From a bacterium (GTDB lineage: Bacteria > Auribacterota > UBA3054), in the NCBI GenBank assembly GCA_017616555.1, contig JAFZXZ010000029.1, forward strand, positions 42,227 to 106,226: 64,000 bases of DNA, in the 5' to 3' direction. The notes under the pieces were generated by a model that worked only from the letters and a program-made list of their open reading frames with translations, made no database searches and was not told the origin of the DNA. Made by a program: the position numbers and the translations under genes. Positions 1-8,792 of this stretch are shown in pieces. The stretch's first letter is position 1, and each line of letters opens with the position of its first letter.

Positions 1-1
1 G

Positions 2-892
2 AGCCTGGGCGTCACGATCTACGATGACGAGAATGGGCTGATGCTCCTGAACCGCGGCGGCCTCCGAGGAACAGACATGCTGCTCGACGAAGCCTCAGTG
101 ACCGGCACGGAAAACCTCATCATGGCGGCGGTGCTCTCGTCAGGGCAGACCGTCATCTACAACGCCGCCTGCGAACCGCACGTCCAGCAGCTCTGCCTAA
201 TGCTGAACAAGATGGGCGCCAACATTTCCGGCATCGGCTCAAATAGGCTCATAATCCAAGGTGTTACGGAATTAAAAGGCTGCGAGCATACCATAGACAC
301 CGACTACATCGAAGTCGCGAGCTTCATAGCCCTGGCGGCCGCGACCAAGAACGCCATAACCATAAAGGGCGGCAACTGCGCCGCCATCCCGGTGCTGGCG
401 AAAGCCTTCGCGAAACTCGGCGTCGCCTTCGAAGTCAAAGGCGAAGACGTCTTTGTGCCCGCCAAACAGGAAATGGAGATACGCCCGGGCTTCCGCGACA
501 TGATCACGAAACTTGAGAGCGCGATCTGGCCGGGCGTTCCGGCGGATATCCTGAGCCTCCTTCTGACGGTCGCCACGCAGTGCAAAGGCACGGTTTTGAT
601 CCACGAGAAAATGTTCGAATCAAGGCTCTTCTTCATCGACAGATTGATTAGCATGGGCGCCAGGATCGTTCTGTGCGACCCGCACAGGGCGGTGGTCATA
701 GGACCAGCCCAACTTCGCGGTGAGAAGATCACCAGCCCCGACATCCGTGCCGGCGTCTCGCTTTTGATAGCGGCCTTGTGCGCTAAGGGCAAGAGCCGCA
801 TCGACAACATCTACATGATCGACCGCGGCTACGAAAAGATCGACGAAAGACTGCGCCTTTTGGGCGCCGACATAGAGCGAGTGGAAGAATAA
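2..892 (+). CDS. murA: UDP-N-acetylglucosamine 1-carboxyvinyltransferase, 5' end missing
   Basis: This enzyme transfers enolpyruvate from PEP to UDP-GlcNAc, the first committed step of peptidoglycan synthesis in the cytoplasm. The frame is open from base 2, so only about the last 296 residues of a usual ~420 are present. The PEP-binding Cys region (near residue 115 in the family) lies outside the window. Visible family landmarks are GTDMLLDEASVTGTEN near the left edge, WPGVPADI (its Asp matches the catalytic Asp305 of E. coli MurA), MFESRLFFIDRLISMGA, and the C-terminal DIRAGVSLLIAAL and IDRGYEKIDERL. The stop is followed at once by the AAAGGAG Shine-Dalgarno of the next gene, so the two are probably cotranscribed. 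Family assignment is firm; murA versus a murZ-type paralogue cannot be decided here. Confidence 0.93.
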   Translation, partial: SLGVTIYDDENGLMLLNRGGLRGTDMLLDEASVTGTENLIMAAVLSSGQTVIYNAACEPHVQQLCLMLNKMGANISGIGSNRLIIQGVTELKGCEHTIDTDYIEVASFIALAAATKNAITIKGGNCAAIPVLAKAFAKLGVAFEVKGEDVFVPAKQEMEIRPGFRDMITKLESAIWPGVPADILSLLLTVATQCKGTVLIHEKMFESRLFFIDRLISMGARIVLCDPHRAVVIGPAQLRGEKITSPDIRAGVSLLIAALCAKGKSRIDNIYMIDRGYEKIDERLRLLGADIERVEE

Positions 893-902
893 AGGAGCTG
901 AT

Positions 903-2294
903 ATGCTTATTCAATTTCTTGGCGGCGCCATGGAAGTCACCGGCTCCACCCACGTCCTATCGACGAAAAAAAGCCGCGTCCTGAGGGACGCAGGGCTTTT
1001 CCAGGGACGCAGGGCGGAGACTAGGGAGAAGAACGAAACGATCTTCACCGATATGGAAATGGTTGACAGCATGGTCCTGTCGCACGCCCATATCGACCAC
1101 TGCGGCAACATTCCCCTGCTCGTGAAGAGAGGCTACACCGGACCTATACACACCCACGCAGCCACCAAAGACCTTTGCGAACTGATGCTTTTGGATTCCG
1201 CCCACATCCAGGAACTCGACGCGGAATACCTGAGCCGCAAGCTCGATCCCGACGACCCTCTGATCGCGCCCTTGTACAGCGAGGAAGAAGCGGAGGCGTC
1301 TCTAGGGAATCTTGTCCCCCACCAGTATCACGAACACATCCAGCTGACGGAAGACATAGGCGTCACCTCCTATGAAGCGGGACACATCCTAGGCTCCGCC
1401 TCGCATATCTTCGACATAAAGGAAGGACGCAGGAAAATTAAAGTCGGCTACGCCCTCGACCTCGGGCGCAACAATCTTCCCATCATCAGGAATCCCGAAC
1501 AGCTGACGGATATCGACGCTCTCGTCATGGAAGCGACCTACGGCAACCGCTACCACAAGGACATCAACCAGGCGGAAGACCTTTTGGCAGGCGTGGTCAA
1601 CAGGACCTACAGAAGAGGCGGCAAGATTATAATCCCGGCCTTCGCCCTGGAAAGAGCCCAGGAGATCGTTTACACCCTGATGAAGATGTACGAGGCGAAG
1701 CTAACCCCGATGCTTCCAATTTACATCGACAGCCCCTTAGCCTGCGAAGTCTCCAAAGTCTTCGGCAGACACCCGGAGACCTATGACGAAGCGACGCTTC
1801 AGCTCGCCAAGAGCCGGACGAGGATGTACATGAGCGAATTCGTCCATCTTATCAGCAGCGTCGAGGAATCCAAAGCCCTGAACGACGATCCAAGTTCCAT
1901 GATCATCATCTCCGCCTCCGGCATGTGCGAAAGCGGAAGGATACTGCACCACTTGAAGAACAACGTCGAGGATCCCAGGAACGCCGTCGTGATCGTAGGC
2001 TACCAGGCAGAAAACACCCTGGGCAGAAGAATCGTCGAGCGCGCCACGGAGCTAAAGATCTTCGGGCAATTCTACAAGATGAACGCGGAGAGAGTCGTTC
2101 TGAACACTTTTTCAGGACACGCGGACAAAGGCGACCTTCTCCATTTCGTCTCCAACGTAGGAGAGCGCTGCAAGACCTTTGTATTGGTCCACGGCGAAAA
2201 ACAATCCATCCTGGACCTGGCGGACAGTATCAGAGCTTTGCGCCCGGACGCCAGAGTCCTCACGCCGGAGCGTTTCGACACAATTTCAATTTAA
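903..2294 (+). CDS. MBL-fold RNA-processing exonuclease (beta-CASP family)
   Basis: Cytoplasmic metallo-beta-lactamase fold nuclease of the COG1236/YSH1-like group, expected to process or degrade RNA using two zinc ions. The metal motif HAHIDH is at residues 61-66. Other signatures are GLFQGRR near 31-37, EATYGNR, the beta-CASP block with SASGMCESGR near 340, and SGHADKGDLL near 408, which supplies a late metal-binding His. The length of 463 residues is normal for the family. Start chosen at the ATG 5 bases after AAAGGAG (891-897). It lies 10 bases after murA and 17 bases before the Mrp gene, so it is probably part of one transcript. The exact substrate cannot be read from the sequence. Confidence 0.9.
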   Translation: MLIQFLGGAMEVTGSTHVLSTKKSRVLRDAGLFQGRRAETREKNETIFTDMEMVDSMVLSHAHIDHCGNIPLLVKRGYTGPIHTHAATKDLCELMLLDSAHIQELDAEYLSRKLDPDDPLIAPLYSEEEAEASLGNLVPHQYHEHIQLTEDIGVTSYEAGHILGSASHIFDIKEGRRKIKVGYALDLGRNNLPIIRNPEQLTDIDALVMEATYGNRYHKDINQAEDLLAGVVNRTYRRGGKIIIPAFALERAQEIVYTLMKMYEAKLTPMLPIYIDSPLACEVSKVFGRHPETYDEATLQLAKSRTRMYMSEFVHLISSVEESKALNDDPSSMIIISASGMCESGRILHHLKNNVEDPRNAVVIVGYQAENTLGRRIVERATELKIFGQFYKMNAERVVLNTFSGHADKGDLLHFVSNVGERCKTFVLVHGEKQSILDLADSIRALRPDARVLTPERFDTISI

Positions 2295-2311
2295 GATCTA
2301 AAGGATAATTC

Positions 2312-3133
2312 ATGAGCGAAAATTGCAATCACGATTGCGGAAGCTGCGGGCAGAACTGCTCCGAGCGCAAACAGGATCCAAACGATTTCAGAGCGCCCGC
2401 CAATCCGGGCTCAAACGTTAAGAAAGTAATAGCCGTCATGAGCGGCAAGGGCGGCGTGGGAAAATCCCTCGTCACCAGCCTTCTTGCGGTTATGGCTCAG
2501 AGACGCGGCGACAAGGCCGCCATCCTTGACGCCGACATAACCGGACCCTCCATTCCCAGAATGTTCGGCCTGAAAGAAAAAGCCGAAGCCATAGAGGGCG
2601 GAATGCTTCCCGTCGCCTCCAAACTCGGCACCCAGATCATGTCTTTGAATCTCCTGATGGAAAGGGAGACCGATCCTGTCGTCTGGCGCGGACCAGTCGT
2701 AGCCGGCGTCGTAAAACAGTTCTGGTCTGACGTCGTCTGGGGCGACATCGACTGCATGTTCGTGGACATGCCTCCGGGAACGGGTGACGTTCCCCTGACA
2801 GTCTTCCAGTCCCTGCCCATTGACGGCATTATCATCGTCACCTCTCCGCAGGAACTCGTCTCCATGATCGTCAGCAAAGCCGTGAACATGGCGAAACTCA
2901 TGAAGATCCCCGTCCTCGGAGTCGTCGAGAACATGAGCTACGCCGTCTGCCCGGACTGCGGCAAGGAATTCCCTATTTTCGGTGAAAGCAAACTCCCGGA
3001 AGTCGCCAAGGAATGGCAGCTCCCGATCCTCGGCAAGATCCCGATGAATATCAAGCTGGCCGCCGCCTGCGACAAAGGCATGATCGAGCTCTTCGAAGGC
3101 GACTGGCTTGATGCAGCCATGGAAAAGATCTGA
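2312..3133 (+). CDS. mrp: Mrp/NBP35-family Fe-S cluster carrier ATPase
   Basis: P-loop ATPase of the Mrp/ApbC/NBP35 family, thought to hold and transfer Fe-S clusters to apoproteins in the cytoplasm. The deviant Walker A GKGGVGKS is at residues 45-52. DADITGPSIPRMFG and VDMPPGTGDVPLT are typical family blocks. A CPDC pair at residues 213-216 is the expected dimer-bridging cluster site. The N-terminus carries four extra cysteines (residues 5, 9, 12 and 16), as in NBP35-type members, which suggests a second cluster. The stop codon overlaps the ATG of the next gene by one base (TGATG), so translation of the secreted glycosidase downstream may be coupled to it; no functional link is evident. Confidence 0.93.
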   Translation: MSENCNHDCGSCGQNCSERKQDPNDFRAPANPGSNVKKVIAVMSGKGGVGKSLVTSLLAVMAQRRGDKAAILDADITGPSIPRMFGLKEKAEAIEGGMLPVASKLGTQIMSLNLLMERETDPVVWRGPVVAGVVKQFWSDVVWGDIDCMFVDMPPGTGDVPLTVFQSLPIDGIIIVTSPQELVSMIVSKAVNMAKLMKIPVLGVVENMSYAVCPDCGKEFPIFGESKLPEVAKEWQLPILGKIPMNIKLAAACDKGMIELFEGDWLDAAMEKI

Positions 3134-4518
3134 TGAAAAAGCTTCTTCTGGCCCTGCTTTTTTGCGCGCCCCTTCTGGCTTCTGAAAAAGCTCCCGACTA
3201 CGCAAAGGATCTGCGCCCAGATCCTGAAAAGCGCTGCTTTAGAAGCGAGGCTGTGGAGAAACAGATCGTTGATCTCAAAGAAAAGCTTACCGCGATCGAT
3301 CCGAAGCTCTATTGGATGTTCGCAAACTGTTTTCCCAACACTCTGGATACGACTGTCCGCTACAGAAGCGTTGAGGGGGACGACTACACCTTCATAATTA
3401 CCGGCGACATCAACGCCATGTGGCTCAGGGACAGCGCCGCCCAGGTCTGGCCGTATCTTCGTTACGTTGATAAGGACGAGCCTTTGCGTCATCTCATCCG
3501 CGGCGTCATCCGCCGCCAGTTCAATTGCATCCTCACAGACCCTTACGCCAACGCTTTCAACTTGGAACCAACTGGAGGCGAGTGGCAGAGCGACGAAACG
3601 GAGATGAAAAAGGAACTGCACGAGCGCAAGTATGAGATCGACTCGCTTTGCTACCCCGTTAGATTGGCGTACGAATACTGGAAACGCACGAGCGACAAGA
3701 GCATCTTCGATGAGAAGTGGCTCAAAGTCATCCACTCGATCTTAGACGTCTTCCACGACCAGCAGAACAAAAACGGCTTCAGGAGCAACTATCATTTCCG
3801 CCGCAATACCGCCGCTTACCACGATACCAGAAGCAACAGCGGCTACGGCCACCCGGGAAAGGCCTGCGGGCTGATTGCCAGCGCCTTCCGCCCCTCGGAC
3901 GACAGCACCATCTTCCCCTATCTCATTCCCAGCAATTTCTTCGCGATCAGCATCCTCAGAAAAGCCGCGGAAATACTGCGCGCTGTCAACGAAAACGAAG
4001 AGCTGGCAAAAGAATGCGAAGATCTTGCAAATGAAGTGGAGACCGCCATAAAGAAATACGCGGTAGTTGAGCATCCCAAATACGGCAAGATCTACGCCTT
4101 TGAAGTGGACGGCTTCGGAAGCCAGCTTCTTATGGATGACTCCAATGCGCCTTCACTTCTGAGTCTCCCCTATCTTACCGATGTGAAGATCGACGACACG
4201 ATCTATCAGAACACCAGAAAATTTGTCTGGAGCAAAGATAACCCCTACTTCTTCCAAGGCTCCGCCGGTGAGGGCATCGGCGGCCCGCACTGCGGGTTGT
4301 ATAGGCCCTGGCCCATGAGCATAATCATGAAAGCCCTGACCACCAGTGACCGGGCCGAGAAAGAATGGTGCGTAAAAGAGCTTCTGAAGACGGACGGCGG
4401 AACGGGCTTCATCCATGAGTCTTTCTACAAAGACGACGCCAAAAACTACAGCCGCTCCTGGTTTGCCTGGGCCAACACTCTTTTCGGCGAACTCATCGTC
4501 GAAATGTACGCCGAATAA
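3133..4518 (+). CDS. GH125 exo-alpha-1,6-mannosidase, secreted
   Basis: Glycoside hydrolase family 125 (formerly DUF1237), metal-independent exo-acting alpha-mannosidases that trim alpha-1,6-linked mannose from glycans. Residues 1 to ~16 form a signal peptide (MKKLLLALLFCAPLLA). Conserved blocks are FPNTLDTTV, GDINAMWLRDSAAQVWPYL (MWLRDS at 96-101), DPYANAF and the C-terminal HESFYKDD...WFAWANTLFGEL. Glu about 429 is in the position of the catalytic base of characterised members (inference from motif placement). At 461 residues it is of normal length and complete. The ATG overlaps the mrp stop, and transcription ends at the strong hairpin just downstream. It suggests use of host or fungal mannans in the periplasm or outside the cell. 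Confidence 0.92.
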   Translation: MKKLLLALLFCAPLLASEKAPDYAKDLRPDPEKRCFRSEAVEKQIVDLKEKLTAIDPKLYWMFANCFPNTLDTTVRYRSVEGDDYTFIITGDINAMWLRDSAAQVWPYLRYVDKDEPLRHLIRGVIRRQFNCILTDPYANAFNLEPTGGEWQSDETEMKKELHERKYEIDSLCYPVRLAYEYWKRTSDKSIFDEKWLKVIHSILDVFHDQQNKNGFRSNYHFRRNTAAYHDTRSNSGYGHPGKACGLIASAFRPSDDSTIFPYLIPSNFFAISILRKAAEILRAVNENEELAKECEDLANEVETAIKKYAVVEHPKYGKIYAFEVDGFGSQLLMDDSNAPSLLSLPYLTDVKIDDTIYQNTRKFVWSKDNPYFFQGSAGEGIGGPHCGLYRPWPMSIIMKALTTSDRAEKEWCVKELLKTDGGTGFIHESFYKDDAKNYSRSWFAWANTLFGELIVEMYAE

Positions 4519-4548
4519 AAAAAGGCCGCCGGAAGGCGGCCTTTTTTT
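4519..4548. terminator. bidirectional intrinsic terminator
   Basis: A perfect 10-bp stem AAAGGCCGCC / GGCGGCCTTT with a GGAA loop (4521-4544) is flanked by A and T runs. It sits between the convergent GH125 and symporter genes and should stop transcription from both sides. Confidence 0.93.
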
Positions 4549-4560
4549 GAGCGATTATTA

Positions 4561-6384
4561 TTAGTCGTTGTTGAGGTAGAGTTTCGGCCAGAGCTTGTAC
4601 ATTCCGAAGCCGCAGGCTGCGACCAGGAACAAAAGACAGGTGGCAGGAACTGGCTTGCCGTAGATAAACATGCCGGTCGAGAAGAGCAGGCTGTAAACCA
4701 CGATGGTGCCCAGTATCATGCAGAGGATGCCCTGGGGCAGCGTATTCGGCACGGCGTACTTGTCGATCTGGTCGCCTTCCTCGTTGGCTTCCTTGATGAC
4801 TTTGTTCCAGCCGGGGCCGCCGGGGCAGATGTGACGGTAGAAGGACCTCAAGGTCTTGGTGTCGGTCGCAGGAGCGGCGTAAGCCAAGATCACCCAGACG
4901 GTGGTGGAAATAGCCACGTTAACGAGGTACGGCAGGAAAGTGTATTCCTTGAAGAGCTCGGGTTCCCAGAAGACGAAAGTCGTGGAGATAATGAAGGAGA
5001 GCGTCATAGCCGCGATCTCGCACCAGGCGTTGATGCGCCACCAGAACCACCTTAAGATGAAGACCAAGCCCGTGCCGGCGCCGAAACCGACCAAAATCTT
5101 GAAGGCGAAGGTCGCGCTCTTTAAAAAGAGGGCCAAAACGCAGGCAAAGACCATCAGGATAACGGTGGCGATGCGGCCCACCAGGACCATTTCCTTTTCA
5201 GAGGCCTGAGGCCTCAGGAAGCGTTTCCAGAAGTCGTAGGTGATGTACGAGGAACCCCAGTTCAGGTGGGTTGAGATCGTCGAGATGTAAGCGGACATCA
5301 GAGACGCGACGACGATGCCTTTCAAGCCGTGCGGCAGCATGGTCAGCATGGCGGAATAGGCCAGGTCATGGCCGGGCATGGTGTGCGGGAAAGCCGCTTT
5401 CAGAGAGTCCAGCGTCGGGAAAAGCACCAGCGAAGCCAGGGCAACCAAAAGCCAGGGCCAGGGGCGGAGAGCGTAGTGCGCGATGTCAAAGAAGAGCGTG
5501 GAGCCCGTGGCGTGCGCTTCATTTTTGGCCGCCAGGACGCGCTGGGTAAGGTAACCGCCGCCGCCGGGCTCGGCGCCGGGATACCAGGCGCTCCACCACT
5601 GGACCAGTACGGGCATCAGAAGCAGCGTGATGAGAAGGTTCAGGCTTTCCTTGTTGAAGCCCACGCCGGGAGTGTAGATGTCAAAGGAGGGCAGAATGTC
5701 CATCTTCTGCTGGACAAGAGGATTGTTCAAGACAACGTCCAGGCCGCCCGCGCGGTTGACGGAAACAACAGCCGCCGCCACAGACCCGACCATGGCCACG
5801 ACGAAGAGCAGACAGTCGGTGATGAGCACGCTCTTAAGGCCGCCCAAAACCGAGAAGATCGTAGTGATGGCCGCGGCGTAGAGAACGGTCTCCCAGGGCT
5901 TCAGGCCCAGCATGACGCCGCCGATCTTGATGGCCGCCATGGAGACTGTCGCCATGACGATGATGTTGAAGAGGAAGCCGAGGTAAACGGCTCTGAAGCC
6001 TCTTAGGAAGGCCGCGGATTCGCCGCTGTAGCGGAGCTCATAGAATCCCAGGTCCGTAACGACGCCGGAACGGCGCCAGAGCTTGGAGTAGATGAAGGTC
6101 GTCAGCATGCCCGTCATAAGGAAGGCCCACCAGCTCCAGTTCTGGGCTACGCCGCCCTGCCTGACCATATCGGTGACAAGGTTCGGAGTGTCGGTAGAGA
6201 AAGTCGTGGCGACCATGGAGAAGCCTAAAAGCCACCAGGGCATGGAACGGCCGGAAAGGAAGAAATCCTCACTGGATTCGCCGGCTTTTTTGGAAACGAT
6301 GATGCCCACGATAAGCGTGAAGACCAGGAAACCTATGATGATCCCCCAGTCAAGGGCGTTCACAGGAATAAATTCGTATCCCAT
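4561..6384 (-). CDS. sodium:solute symporter family transporter
   Basis: Inner-membrane sodium-coupled uptake transporter of the SSF family (607 residues, about 13-14 hydrophobic helices). The N-terminus has the typical helix, KKAGESSEDFFLSGRSMPWW loop and second helix FSMVATTFSTDTPN; SVLGGLKSVLITD is the usual core motif. Family members of this length often carry sugars, sialic acid or other organic solutes, but the substrate cannot be told from sequence. Start chosen at the ATG preceded by AAGGA. The gene has its own promoter at 6430-6458, which overlaps the end of pgpA and contains a perfect palindrome, so it is likely regulated separately. It converges on the GH125 gene, which may hint at a sugar substrate (weak inference). 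Confidence 0.9.
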   Translation of the reverse strand: MGYEFIPVNALDWGIIIGFLVFTLIVGIIVSKKAGESSEDFFLSGRSMPWWLLGFSMVATTFSTDTPNLVTDMVRQGGVAQNWSWWAFLMTGMLTTFIYSKLWRRSGVVTDLGFYELRYSGESAAFLRGFRAVYLGFLFNIIVMATVSMAAIKIGGVMLGLKPWETVLYAAAITTIFSVLGGLKSVLITDCLLFVVAMVGSVAAAVVSVNRAGGLDVVLNNPLVQQKMDILPSFDIYTPGVGFNKESLNLLITLLLMPVLVQWWSAWYPGAEPGGGGYLTQRVLAAKNEAHATGSTLFFDIAHYALRPWPWLLVALASLVLFPTLDSLKAAFPHTMPGHDLAYSAMLTMLPHGLKGIVVASLMSAYISTISTHLNWGSSYITYDFWKRFLRPQASEKEMVLVGRIATVILMVFACVLALFLKSATFAFKILVGFGAGTGLVFILRWFWWRINAWCEIAAMTLSFIISTTFVFWEPELFKEYTFLPYLVNVAISTTVWVILAYAAPATDTKTLRSFYRHICPGGPGWNKVIKEANEEGDQIDKYAVPNTLPQGILCMILGTIVVYSLLFSTGMFIYGKPVPATCLLFLVAACGFGMYKLWPKLYLNND

Positions 6385-6396
6385 ATTTTCCTTAAA

Positions 6397-6406
6397 GTTG
6401 TTGGTT
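6397..6406 (-). promoter_or_regulatory. shared leader element AACCAACAAC
   Basis: On the minus strand AACCAACAAC lies 12 bases before the symporter ATG, directly upstream of the AAGGA Shine-Dalgarno. The identical 10-mer is in the leader of the giant surface protein at 59978-59987, and a 7-base version is at 63387-63393. Its role is unknown. Confidence 0.45.
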
Positions 6407-6429
6407 CAGATGTTATTTCTACGGTTTTT

Positions 6430-6458
6430 AGTCTAGCAAAAGGCGCCTTTTCGGTCAA
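6430..6458 (-). promoter_or_regulatory. sigma-70-type promoter of the symporter with palindromic spacer
   Basis: Read on the minus strand: TTGACC (6453-6458), a 17-bp spacer, then TAGACT (6430-6435) preceded by TGC. The spacer contains the perfect 14-bp palindrome AAAAGGCGCCTTTT (6438-6451), a plausible operator. Predicted transcript start is near 6423, about 39 bases before the ATG. Confidence 0.72.
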
Positions 6459-6940
6459 ATCTGAGGAAAGAAGTAAACAATGGCTCCCAGTATCAATCTT
6501 GATATTATTCCGGCGGCCGTATCGTCCAGCATTATCCCCCACGCTCCAGGGAGTTTTTGCAGCTTATTTATGGGCCAGGGCTTCAGAATGTCGAAAAAGC
6601 GGTTAAGTATGAGGCCTATGAGCGCCGTCCAGATACTGAAATGAACGCCCAGGAAGGTCAGGAAGGCCGCTGCCGTCTCGTCAATGATAACTGAGCCGGG
6701 GTCGTGCTTACAGAGGTCAGATTCGGCCTTTCCGCAAAAAATCAGGCCGAGCAGGAAAAAAAACAACGCCAGGACCGCCTGAATGAGCAGAGGCTGCTTG
6801 GTAAGAGTCGTGGCGTACCAAAGAAGAAGGCCCCAAATAGTGCCGACAGTTCCGGGCATGATGGGGAAAAAGCCGGTGAATCCCATCGTAGAGACGAAGA
6901 CCGCCAAAGTCTTCTTGCTGCCCGGAGAATCGTCAGACAT
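6455..6940 (-). CDS. pgpA: phosphatidylglycerophosphatase A
   Basis: Membrane phosphatase that dephosphorylates phosphatidylglycerol phosphate to phosphatidylglycerol. Family signatures are MPGTVGTIWG near residue 30, the metal-binding IIDET, NRFFDILKPWPI and AWGIMLDDTAAG. Three to four hydrophobic helices are visible and the 161-residue length is normal. It overlaps pgsA by 8 bases, so the enzymes making and dephosphorylating PG phosphate are translated together. The symporter promoter starts within its last codons. Confidence 0.95.
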   Translation of the reverse strand: MSDDSPGSKKTLAVFVSTMGFTGFFPIMPGTVGTIWGLLLWYATTLTKQPLLIQAVLALFFFLLGLIFCGKAESDLCKHDPGSVIIDETAAAFLTFLGVHFSIWTALIGLILNRFFDILKPWPINKLQKLPGAWGIMLDDTAAGIISRLILGAIVYFFPQI

Positions 6941-7514
6941 TTTCCAGATAGAAGTGTTTGTATTTAATGAGGTAGTATATGCCGGAAATTATCGTCAAAA
7001 TGGAAACGAACCAGAAGAGCAGATGGGCCGCCAGCCTGAAATATTCCATGAAGGTGCCCTCCATTCCGAAATCGTAATAGAGAATGAAGTAAACCAGAGT
7101 CGTCACGATGGCGATCATCTGCCAGGCCGTTTTGTGCTTGCCGATGGCGTGGGCGCCCAGGACCGCTCCCCTGGAAAGGCCGGCCATTCTCAGCCCTGTG
7201 ACGACAAGGTCTCTGCTTACTATGGCAACGACCATCCAGGGAGCGACCACATGATTAATGTAATAGAGGGCCGCAAAACAGATGAGAACAGAGCATACAA
7301 GGATCTTGTCGGCCAGAGGATCCATGAGTTTTCCGAAATCGGTCACCAGATCGTATTTTCTGGCAATATGGCCGTCAAGCCAGTCGGTCAAAGATGCAAG
7401 CCCAAAAATGCAAAGCGCTGCAGTCTTGGAAAAAGGAAAAGTTATTAGCAGACAAGGCATGATGGCCAAGGGCATGGCAAGCCTTGCAATGGTAAGCTTG
7501 TTGGGAAGGTTCAT
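6933..7514 (-). CDS. pgsA: CDP-diacylglycerol-glycerol-3-phosphate 3-phosphatidyltransferase
   Basis: Integral membrane enzyme that makes phosphatidylglycerol phosphate from CDP-diacylglycerol and glycerol 3-phosphate. The CDP-alcohol phosphotransferase motif is complete: D44, D47, G48, A51, R52, G61, D65 and D69 all match the D-x2-DG-x2-AR-x8-G-x3-D-x3-D pattern. NKLTIARL at the N-terminus is typical of PgsA. Its start overlaps the rimO stop by 4 bases and its end overlaps pgpA by 8, showing tight translational coupling in a lipid and cell-envelope operon. Confidence 0.95.
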   Translation of the reverse strand: MNLPNKLTIARLAMPLAIMPCLLITFPFSKTAALCIFGLASLTDWLDGHIARKYDLVTDFGKLMDPLADKILVCSVLICFAALYYINHVVAPWMVVAIVSRDLVVTGLRMAGLSRGAVLGAHAIGKHKTAWQMIAIVTTLVYFILYYDFGMEGTFMEYFRLAAHLLFWFVSILTIISGIYYLIKYKHFYLENV

Positions 7515-8791
7515 ACCAGCCCCTCCAGGACGGCCGTACCGGTCACGTCGTAGCTGGCGGCGCCGGTTATCTTGACAGGGATAATGGAACCAACGGGGAT
7601 CTTTTTGGCGTTCCTTATAGTGACCTCGTTGTCAACGTCGGGGGCGTCCGCCGTCCTTCTGCCGAAGCCGCGCTCCTTTTCCTTGCGGTCTATTATGACA
7701 GGTATGGTTTTGCCGATATAGCTTCTGTTCTTTTTAAGCGAGATCTCTTTCTGGGCGCGCATCAAAATGTCGGCTCTCCCCTCTTTCACTTCCTGAGGAA
7801 CAGGGTCTCCCAAGGGGAAGGCGGGAGTCGCTTCTTCGAGTGAGTAAGCGAAAACGCCCAAATGATGGAACAAACCTTTCCTGACGAACGCTTCCAGTTC
7901 CTCGAAAGCCTCTTTCGTCTCGCCCGGGAAACCGGTGATGAAGGTCGTCCTCAGCGTCACGTCCGGGATCTTGTTCAGGATCTTGTCGAGAAGCTTTTCC
8001 GTGAAAGCGTGGGTGGGACGGCGCATGGCTTTCAGGACATCCTCGTTGACGTGCTGCAAAGGCAGATCGATGTATTTGCAGATCTTCTCCTCCCTAGCTA
8101 TCACGTCGATAAGTTCGTCGGAGATAGTCGCGGGATAAAGATACTGGAGCCTGATCCAGTAGAGATCGTCGATCGCGCAAAGTTTTTCCAAAAGAGTGGG
8201 AAGCTTTTTGTAAGCGGAAGTGTCCTGAGCGATGACGTTCAGTTCCACGACGCCTTCCTCCGCCATTTCTTTCGCTTCCTCAACGAGCACTTCAACGGGT
8301 TCCTCAGCCATCGGACCTCTTAATCTCGGGATCGAGCAGAAAGCGCACTTGTGGTCGCAGCCGTCGGCGATCCTTAGAAAACCGTAATGCGGCGGAGTGA
8401 TCCTGATCCTCGGACCGTAAGGGATATCGGCGGGCTGCTTCGTCCTGAAGAGTTTATTGACCACTTGTGAGATCGCAGCCTCGTTCGCGACGGGAAGCCA
8501 GGCGTCAACTTCCATCTGCCTGCCTTTAAGGACTGATTCGCCGAAATAATTGACAAAGCAGCCGGTCACGACAAGTTTCTGATCGGCGCGCTTCTGGCTG
8601 ACTAACTCTATGATGACGGCCGAAGCCTCGTCTCTGGCTTCCGCAATGAAAGCGCAGGTGTTGACGAGCATGAGGTCGGCTTCTTCCGGCGTGGCGCAGA
8701 TCTCGTTCCCCTCCTGGAGAAGCGAACCAAGCATCCTCTCGGTATCGACCTGGTTTTTCGCGCAGCCGAGGCTCACCACATAGATCTTCAT
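7511..8791 (-). CDS. rimO: ribosomal protein S12 methylthiotransferase
   Basis: Radical SAM enzyme that adds a methylthio group to the conserved Asp of ribosomal protein S12. The UPF0004 domain has cysteines 10, 46 and 78 for one Fe-S cluster; the radical SAM cluster cysteines are 145, 149 and 152 in CDHKCAFCSIPRLRGP; a TRAM domain fills roughly the last 65 residues. The AQDTSAY motif and the 426-residue length favour RimO over the tRNA enzyme MiaB. One base separates it from the rodZ-like gene and it overlaps pgsA by four. Confidence 0.95.
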   Translation of the reverse strand: MKIYVVSLGCAKNQVDTERMLGSLLQEGNEICATPEEADLMLVNTCAFIAEARDEASAVIIELVSQKRADQKLVVTGCFVNYFGESVLKGRQMEVDAWLPVANEAAISQVVNKLFRTKQPADIPYGPRIRITPPHYGFLRIADGCDHKCAFCSIPRLRGPMAEEPVEVLVEEAKEMAEEGVVELNVIAQDTSAYKKLPTLLEKLCAIDDLYWIRLQYLYPATISDELIDVIAREEKICKYIDLPLQHVNEDVLKAMRRPTHAFTEKLLDKILNKIPDVTLRTTFITGFPGETKEAFEELEAFVRKGLFHHLGVFAYSLEEATPAFPLGDPVPQEVKEGRADILMRAQKEISLKKNRSYIGKTIPVIIDRKEKERGFGRRTADAPDVDNEVTIRNAKKIPVGSIIPVKITGAASYDVTGTAVLEGLV

Positions 8792-8792
8792 A

